A DNA stretch of 64,000 bases from Pseudomonas alkylphenolica (GTDB lineage: Bacteria > Pseudomonadota > Gammaproteobacteria > Pseudomonadales > Pseudomonadaceae): assembly GCF_004025535.1 (NCBI RefSeq), contig NZ_QJRG01000046.1, positions 1-64,000 on the forward strand, given 5' to 3'. The notes beneath the pieces were generated by a model. The model did no database searches and had not been told where the DNA came from. It worked only from the letters and a program-made list of their open reading frames with translations. The translations under genes were made by a program, and so were the position numbers. This document shows positions 59,737 through 64,000 of the stretch, piece after piece (positions within the stretch are counted from its first letter, which is position 1; each line of letters opens with the position of its first letter).

Positions 59737-60465
59737 ATGCTGCCGTTCTGGATTGCCTTGCAGTTTCTCAGCAGCTTGCCGGTGCGCTTGCCGGGGATGC
59801 CGGCGCCTGAACAGATGGGGCGCTCGTTGTTGTTCTATCCACTGGTTGGCGTGCTGTTCGGCGTGTTGCTGTGGGGGTTGAATGCGCTGCTCAGCGGCAG
59901 CCCGCTGTTGTTGCATGCCGCGTTGCTGCTCAGTGCCTGGGTGGTGCTCAGCGGTGGCCTGCACCTGGACGGCCTGGCCGACAGTGCCGATGCCTGGCTA
60001 GGCGGCTTTGGCGACCGTGAGCGCACCCTCGAGATCATGAAAGACCCCCGCAGCGGGCCGATTGCTGTGGTCACGCTGGTGCTGGTATTGCTGCTCAAGT
60101 TCTGTGCCTTGCTGGTGCTGGTGGAGCGCGGGCAGGGGTTGTTGCTGATCCTCGCACCGCTACTGGGCCGCGCGGCGTTGCTGGGGCTGTTCCTCTCCAC
60201 CCCTTATGTGCGGGCAGGCGGACTGGGCCAGGCCCTGGCCGATCATCTACCGCGGCGCAGCGCCGCCTGGGTGCTGCTCGCCAGCTGCGTCCTGAGCGTG
60301 TGTCTGGCAGGTCTGCAAGGCGTGTATTTATTGGTCGTCGTGGTGGTAGCCTTTTTCTGTTTGCGTCGCGTGATGATTCAGCGGTTGGGCGGCACCACGG
60401 GCGACACCGCAGGCGCGCTCCTGGAACTGCTGGAACTGGCGGTTTTACTCAGCCTGGCGTTGTAA
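59737..60465 (+). CDS. cobS: Adenosylcobinamide-GDP ribazoletransferase CobS
   Basis: 242 residues from the ATG at 59737 (MLPFWIALQFLSSLPVRLPGMP). Integral membrane enzyme, five to six segments. HLDGLADSADAWLGGFGDRERTLEIMKDPRSGPIA is the signature with the metal-binding Asp residues, and the C-terminal GGTTGDTAGALLELLELAVLL matches. It joins alpha-ribazole to AdoCbi-GDP to complete cobalamin. Last gene of the operon; no clear terminator in 60466-60541. Confidence 0.95.
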   Translation: MLPFWIALQFLSSLPVRLPGMPAPEQMGRSLLFYPLVGVLFGVLLWGLNALLSGSPLLLHAALLLSAWVVLSGGLHLDGLADSADAWLGGFGDRERTLEIMKDPRSGPIAVVTLVLVLLLKFCALLVLVERGQGLLLILAPLLGRAALLGLFLSTPYVRAGGLGQALADHLPRRSAAWVLLASCVLSVCLAGLQGVYLLVVVVVAFFCLRRVMIQRLGGTTGDTAGALLELLELAVLLSLAL

Positions 60466-60541
60466 CTCCCGGCAATCATCGCGTCCTTTTCCCGGGCAAA
60501 GTGAGGCGTATCCTTCGCCTTCTTTTGTCGGGGGATGTCAC

Positions 60542-61726
60542 GTGAAGCGAGTATTGCAAGCCGGGCTGCTGGCCCTGCTCAGTGTTCATGGCAGTGCCGG
60601 CGCTGCCGACCTGATCACGTTCTGGGATGCACCCCGTCACGGCGGCAACAGCTTCAACCGCCTGCCGCCTGATCAGGCGTACTTCCAGGCGCTCAAAGAC
60701 TACGGTGCGACCTGGGTGCGCCTGTCCTATGACAAGTGGCAGCCAGCCGGTCGCGATTTCCTCCTGGGCGATGCCGATGGCTACACCGGGTTGGCCGCCG
60801 ACGATCTGATACAGCTACGCGCGGTGCTCGATGCTGCCCAGGCTGCCGGGCTCAAGGTGGTCATTGCACCGCTGTCGTTGCCGGGCATGCGCTGGGCACA
60901 GAACAATCACGATCGTTTTGACGACCGTCTCTGGCAGGACAAGGCCTGGTGGACGCAATCGGCGGCGTTCTGGCGCGATCTGGCCAGCGCGCTCAAGGAT
61001 CACCCGGCCATTGCCGCCTACAACCTGATCAACGAACCGGCGCCGGAGAAGAGGGCCGGGCTTGCCGAACATGCGCCGGTTGCCGACATGCGTGCCTGGT
61101 ACCAGCAGCAACAGGGTGGTGCGCGTGACCTGCCAGCGTTTTACACCCGGGTTATCGCGGCCATCCGTGAAGTGGACATGTTGACGCCGGTGATGGTCGA
61201 TGCCGGCTGGTATGCCGCCGCCGATGCCTTTGCCTACTGGCCGGCTGCGCTGACGGATGCGCGGATGCTGTACAGCTTCCACATGTACGAGCCTTATGAG
61301 GCGACCAGCGCCCCCAACATGAGCCGCGCCAAACCCTATGCCTATCCCGGGCCGGTGAAGTTTGCCGGGCAGCAGCAAGTGTGGGACAGCGAGAGGGTCG
61401 AGGCGTATCTGCACAGCCCGTTACAGTGGGCCCGTGCGCAGCAGCTGCCGACCAGCCGGCTGGTGGCTGGTGAGTTTGGCTGCATGCGCCGCCTGCCAGG
61501 GTGTCGGCAGTACCTTGAAGACGTGCTGACCACCCTTCAACGGGCAAACCTGCACTGGGCCTTCTACAGCTTCCGAGAAGACAGCTGGGACGGCATGGAC
61601 TACGAACTGGGCAGCGCCAAGGTGCCCTGGGCTTATTGGCGGGCAATAGAGCAAGGGCAGCCGGACCCGATTGAACGCCAGTCCACCGCCGAATTCGAAC
61701 CCATCCGCAAGCGTCTTCAGCCCTAG
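60542..61726 (+). CDS. Secreted glycoside hydrolase family 5 (cellulase-like)
   Basis: 394 residues, GTG start with GGGGGA 8 bases upstream. Sec signal peptide (MKRVLQAGLLALLSVHGSAGAADL). A TIM-barrel GH5: WVRLSYDKWQP, the catalytic acid Glu in AAYNLINEPAPEK, a YSFHMYEPYEAT strand, and the nucleophile Glu in LVAGEFGCMRR. Substrate (beta-glucan or mannan) not readable. Follows cobS by 76 bases on the same strand but is functionally unrelated. Confidence 0.9.
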   Translation: MKRVLQAGLLALLSVHGSAGAADLITFWDAPRHGGNSFNRLPPDQAYFQALKDYGATWVRLSYDKWQPAGRDFLLGDADGYTGLAADDLIQLRAVLDAAQAAGLKVVIAPLSLPGMRWAQNNHDRFDDRLWQDKAWWTQSAAFWRDLASALKDHPAIAAYNLINEPAPEKRAGLAEHAPVADMRAWYQQQQGGARDLPAFYTRVIAAIREVDMLTPVMVDAGWYAAADAFAYWPAALTDARMLYSFHMYEPYEATSAPNMSRAKPYAYPGPVKFAGQQQVWDSERVEAYLHSPLQWARAQQLPTSRLVAGEFGCMRRLPGCRQYLEDVLTTLQRANLHWAFYSFREDSWDGMDYELGSAKVPWAYWRAIEQGQPDPIERQSTAEFEPIRKRLQP

Positions 61727-61742
61727 TCGAGGCAGGAAATGC

Positions 61743-61773
61743 TTGCGTCGAGAAATATGCGGGTATATACACA
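61743..61773 (+). promoter_or_regulatory. marR promoter with MarR operator-like motif
   Basis: CGGGTATATACACA (61760-61773) contains 11 bases of the palindrome found before the MFS gene. TTGCGT (61743-61748) and TATATA (61764-61769) are 15 bases apart. If this is the promoter, transcription starts within a few bases of the ATG at 61779. Confidence 0.5.
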
Positions 61774-61778
61774 TATCC

Positions 61779-62183
61779 ATGTTGACCAGTGAATGCATTT
61801 GCACCCACCTGCGTCGAGCTGCCCGTGGGGTCAGCCGGCATTACGACGAGGCCCTCGAAGGCTTCGGGATCAATGTCGCGCAGTTTTCCTTGCTGCGGCA
61901 CTTGCGCCGCCTCGACCAGCCGAGCATTTCGACCCTGGCCGAAGCCATGGGCCTGGATCGCAGCACGCTGGGGCGCAACCTGCGGGTACTGGAAGCCGAA
62001 GGGCTGGTGGCGTTGGCCGAGGGGCGCGACCTGCGCAATCGCCTGGTGCTGCTGACCGAACAGGGGAAAACCCGCTTGCGCGAAGCCGAACCGGCCTGGG
62101 AGCAAGCCCAGACCCGCCTGGTGACAACCCTGGGTGAAGGGCAGCGCGATGAACTGGTTCGCCTGCTAGCGCTGTTGGCCTGA
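61779..62183 (+). CDS. MarR family transcriptional regulator
   Basis: 134 residues from the ATG at 61779 (MLTSECICTHLRRAARGVSRHYDEAL); no Shine-Dalgarno precedes it. Winged helix LDQPSISTLAEAMGLDRSTLGRNLRVLEAEGLVALAEGRDLRNRLVLLTEQGKTRL (about 50-105). Two N-terminal cysteines (C6, C8) lie near the position of the reactive Cys in OhrR-type peroxide sensors, so redox sensing is possible. It probably represses itself and the MFS gene through the shared CGGGTATATAC motif. Confidence 0.85.
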   Translation: MLTSECICTHLRRAARGVSRHYDEALEGFGINVAQFSLLRHLRRLDQPSISTLAEAMGLDRSTLGRNLRVLEAEGLVALAEGRDLRNRLVLLTEQGKTRLREAEPAWEQAQTRLVTTLGEGQRDELVRLLALLA

Positions 62184-62199
62184 TATTTTTCGACTAAAG

Positions 62200-62213
62200 C
62201 GGGTATATACCCG
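62200..62213 (+). promoter_or_regulatory. MarR operator before the MFS gene
   Basis: CGGGTATATACCCG, a perfect 14-bp palindrome 31 bases before the MFS start. The same CGGGTATATAC occurs before marR at 61760. MarR dimers bind such palindromes. It contains a TATATA that could be the -10. Confidence 0.7.
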
Positions 62214-62244
62214 TAAACCTTGCGGTGCTGTGGAGAAAACAACA

Positions 62245-63447
62245 ATGACATCGGTATGGCGAACCAGCGGTTGGATTCTATTGGGGGCGGCATTGATCCT
62301 CGCGCTCTCATTGGGCGTGCGGCATGGCTTTGGTCTGTTCCTGGCGCCCATGAGTGCCGATTTCGGCTGGGGGCGTGAAGTCTTCGCCTTCGCCATTGCC
62401 TTGCAAAACCTCATCTGGGGCCTGGCGCAGCCCTTTGCCGGGGCCCTGGCCGACCGCCTGGGTGCGGCCAAGGTGGTGATCGTCGGCGGCATTCTCTATG
62501 CCACCGGCCTGATGTTGATGGGCATGTCCGATTCGGCTCTGACGTTGTCGCTCAGTGCTGGTCTGCTGATTGGCATCGGTCTTTCCGGCACCTCGTTTTC
62601 GGTGATCCTCGGCGTGGTCGGCCGCGCCGTACCGGCCGAGAAGCGCAGCATGGCCATGGGTATCGCCAGCGCTGCAGGTTCTTTCGGCCAGTTCGCCATG
62701 CTGCCGGGTACGTTGGGCCTGATCGGCTGGCTGGGCTGGTCGGCAGCGCTGTTGGTACTGGGTCTGCTGGTCGCGTTTATCGTGCCGCTGGTTGGCTTGC
62801 TCAAGGACCGGCCGCTGCCCAGCCATGGTGCCGAGCAAAGCCTGGGCCAGGCATTGCGTGAAGCCTGCACGCACTCGGGCTTCTGGTTGCTGGCCCTGGG
62901 CTTTTTCGTCTGTGGCTTCCAGGTGGTGTTCATCGGCGTGCATCTGCCGGCCTACCTGGTCGACCAGCACTTGCCGGCCACCATTGGCACCACCGTGCTG
63001 GCGTTGGTGGGGCTGTTCAATATCGTCGGTACCTATACCGCCGGCTGGCTCGGCGGGCGGATGTCCAAGCCGCGTTTGCTCACTGCGCTCTATTTGCTGC
63101 GCGCGGTGGTGATCGTGCTGTTTCTCTGGGCGCCGGCCACCCAGATCAGCGCTTACCTCTTTGGTATTGCCATGGGCTTGCTGTGGCTGTCGACGGTGCC
63201 GCTGACCAATGGCACGGTGGCCACTCTGTTCGGCGTGCGCAACCTGTCGATGCTCGGTGGCATCGTGTTCCTGTTCCACCAGTTGGGCGCGTTTCTCGGC
63301 GGCTGGCTGGGCGGTGTGGTGTACGACCAGACCGGCAACTACGACCTGGTCTGGCAGATCTCGATTCTGCTCAGCCTGCTGGCAGCCGCACTCAACTGGC
63401 CGGTGCGCGAGCGTCCGGTGGCGCGACTGCAGGCGCAAGCGGCATGA
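62245..63447 (+). CDS. MFS transporter under the adjacent MarR
   Basis: 400 residues from the ATG at 62245 (MTSVWRTSGWILLGAALILALSLGVRHGFGLFLAPMS), with GGAG 9 bases upstream; a GTG at 62230 is less likely. Twelve membrane segments, in two halves split by the loop LLKDRPLPSHGAEQSLGQALREACTHSG. The first loop motif GALADRLGAAKVV is the MFS loop 2-3 signature. The pattern resembles monocarboxylate/oxalate-formate-like members. Substrate unknown; efflux or uptake cannot be told. Confidence 0.9.
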   Translation: MTSVWRTSGWILLGAALILALSLGVRHGFGLFLAPMSADFGWGREVFAFAIALQNLIWGLAQPFAGALADRLGAAKVVIVGGILYATGLMLMGMSDSALTLSLSAGLLIGIGLSGTSFSVILGVVGRAVPAEKRSMAMGIASAAGSFGQFAMLPGTLGLIGWLGWSAALLVLGLLVAFIVPLVGLLKDRPLPSHGAEQSLGQALREACTHSGFWLLALGFFVCGFQVVFIGVHLPAYLVDQHLPATIGTTVLALVGLFNIVGTYTAGWLGGRMSKPRLLTALYLLRAVVIVLFLWAPATQISAYLFGIAMGLLWLSTVPLTNGTVATLFGVRNLSMLGGIVFLFHQLGAFLGGWLGGVVYDQTGNYDLVWQISILLSLLAAALNWPVRERPVARLQAQAA

Positions 63448-63566
63448 ACCGCCTGGTGTTGCGCGGCGGCCTGGCCCTGGCGGCACTCCTGTTGCTGGGG
63501 CTGGTCTGGTGGGGGTGGCACGAGGGCGGCCTGGCGTTGATGCAATTGGGCATGGGCGTGTGCTAG
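63444..63566 (+). CDS. 40-residue single-span membrane microprotein
   Basis: ATG at 63444 overlaps the MFS stop (ATGA) and the frame runs 40 codons: a basic start (MNRLVLRGG), one membrane span (LALAALLLLGLVWWGWHEGG) and a short tail ending in Cys (LALMQLGMGVC). The overlap suggests coupling to the transporter. Composition and position favour a real gene, but it is short and I recognise no family. Confidence 0.55.
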   Translation: MNRLVLRGGLALAALLLLGLVWWGWHEGGLALMQLGMGVC

Positions 63567-63608
63567 GAGTACTCTGGTAAATACATGCCGGTTCAAGGGA
63601 GAGAAAAA

Positions 63609-64000
63609 ATGCGTGCACGCTGGATACTGGTACCCCTGTTCACCCTGATGGCAGCGGTTTCTGCACAGGCCGCCGACAGCAAATGCCCGGCAGTACTTGA
63701 GGGCAGCCTGCCGGAGTTGCGCGGCAAGGAACAGATCGACCTGTGCGAGCGTTTTGCCGGCAAGCCGCTGGTAGTGGTCAACACCGCCAGCTATTGTGGC
63801 TTTGCTCCGCAATTCGAAGGGCTGGAAGGGGTTTACAAGACCTACCACGGCCAGGGCCTGGAGATGCTCGGCGTGCCGTCCAACGACTTCAAGCAGGAAG
63901 ACGCCGACGCCGAAAAGACCGCCAAGGTCTGCTATGCCAACTATGGCGTAACCTTCACCATGACCAAGGCGCAACCGGTTCGGGGCGACGATGCAATTCC
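63609..64000 (+). CDS. Glutathione peroxidase (cut by window edge)
   Basis: The first about 130 codons are present; the rest lies beyond the window. Sec signal peptide ([27 protein letters not shown]), so periplasmic. The catalytic Cys is in [21 protein letters not shown], with the GPx second motif [30 protein letters not shown]. Members reduce peroxides using thioredoxin or glutathione. It follows the MFS/microprotein pair by 42 bases; GGGAG lies 8 bases before the ATG. Confidence 0.9.
   Translation, partial: MRARWILVPLFTLMAAVSAQAADSKCPAVLEGSLPELRGKEQIDLCERFAGKPLVVVNTASYCGFAPQFEGLEGVYKTYHGQGLEMLGVPSNDFKQEDADAEKTAKVCYANYGVTFTMTKAQPVRGDDAI

Overview
The window is high-GC Proteobacterial chromosome, almost certainly from a Pseudomonas of the P. 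putida / P. fluorescens type. The evidence is the run of recognisable Pseudomonas neighbourhoods: nrdB-nrdA next to an RstAB-like pair, an EntD-type PPTase, oprH-phoP-phoQ and dctA; ldhA-gacS; cysM-rlmD-relA-mazG; purM-purN with hda nearby; and a late cobalamin (B12) cluster. P. putida-type REP palindromes support this. No phage, transposon, CRISPR array or tRNA was seen. The first bases are the 5S end of an rRNA operon whose rest lies to the left. The last gene, a glutathione peroxidase, is cut by the right edge.

Layout. 1-2.5 kb: 5S rRNA and terminator, a small Cys-rich protein, a SulP anion transporter. 2.7-6.8 kb: an iron-type cell-surface signalling unit (ECF sigma, FecR anti-sigma, TonB-dependent transducer). 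6.8-7.8 kb: a Xre-RES toxin-antitoxin pair. 8-12.9 kb: class Ia ribonucleotide reductase, with a promoter carrying two NrdR-like boxes and a DnaA box. 13.1-16.8 kb: an RstAB-like two-component system coupled to a FhuF-like iron reductase, then a PPTase on the other strand. 16.8-19.6 kb: oprH-phoP-phoQ behind four 11-bp-spaced PhoP repeats. 19.6-21.3 kb: dctA with a sigma-54 promoter and two palindromic upstream sites. 21.3-29.6 kb: housekeeping and small redox genes (SprT-like, Yip1, ttcA, a Tag-like glycosylase, a delta-60 repeat protein, wrbA, arsC, a TlpA-like thioredoxin, ldhA). 29.6-34.7 kb: gacS, divergent from another two-component pair. 34.8-41 kb: cysM, rlmD, relA, mazG and DUF2058. 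41-47 kb: DUF3108-purN-purM, divergent from DUF2066, an AI-2E permease and hda. 47-51 kb: two tandem NlpC/P60 lipoproteins, an O-methyltransferase and a PQQ-type sugar dehydrogenase. 51.3-60.5 kb: a cobalamin riboswitch and the tightly packed operon cobO-cobB-bluB-cbiB-cobC-cobQ-cobU-cobT-cobC(phosphatase)-cobS. 60.5-64 kb: a GH5 hydrolase, a MarR regulator and MFS transporter sharing an operator motif, a 40-residue membrane microprotein and a glutathione peroxidase.

How the parts work together. Most of the window is core genome: dNTP supply, stringent response, purine synthesis, DnaA inactivation, Gac global regulation, Mg2+/polycation sensing and B12 assembly from the cobyrinate stage. The B12 operon includes bluB, so the lower ligand can be made de novo. 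The least understood parts are the RstAB-FhuF operon, the delta-60 repeat protein, the MarR/MFS/microprotein cassette and several small uncharacterised proteins. I found no clearly new multi-gene defence or biosynthetic system. The most distinctive signals are regulatory: the nrdA promoter, dctA upstream sites, PhoP repeats, cysM LysR-type box, MarR operators and Xre-RES operator. Family assignments come from reading motifs, not from database searches.
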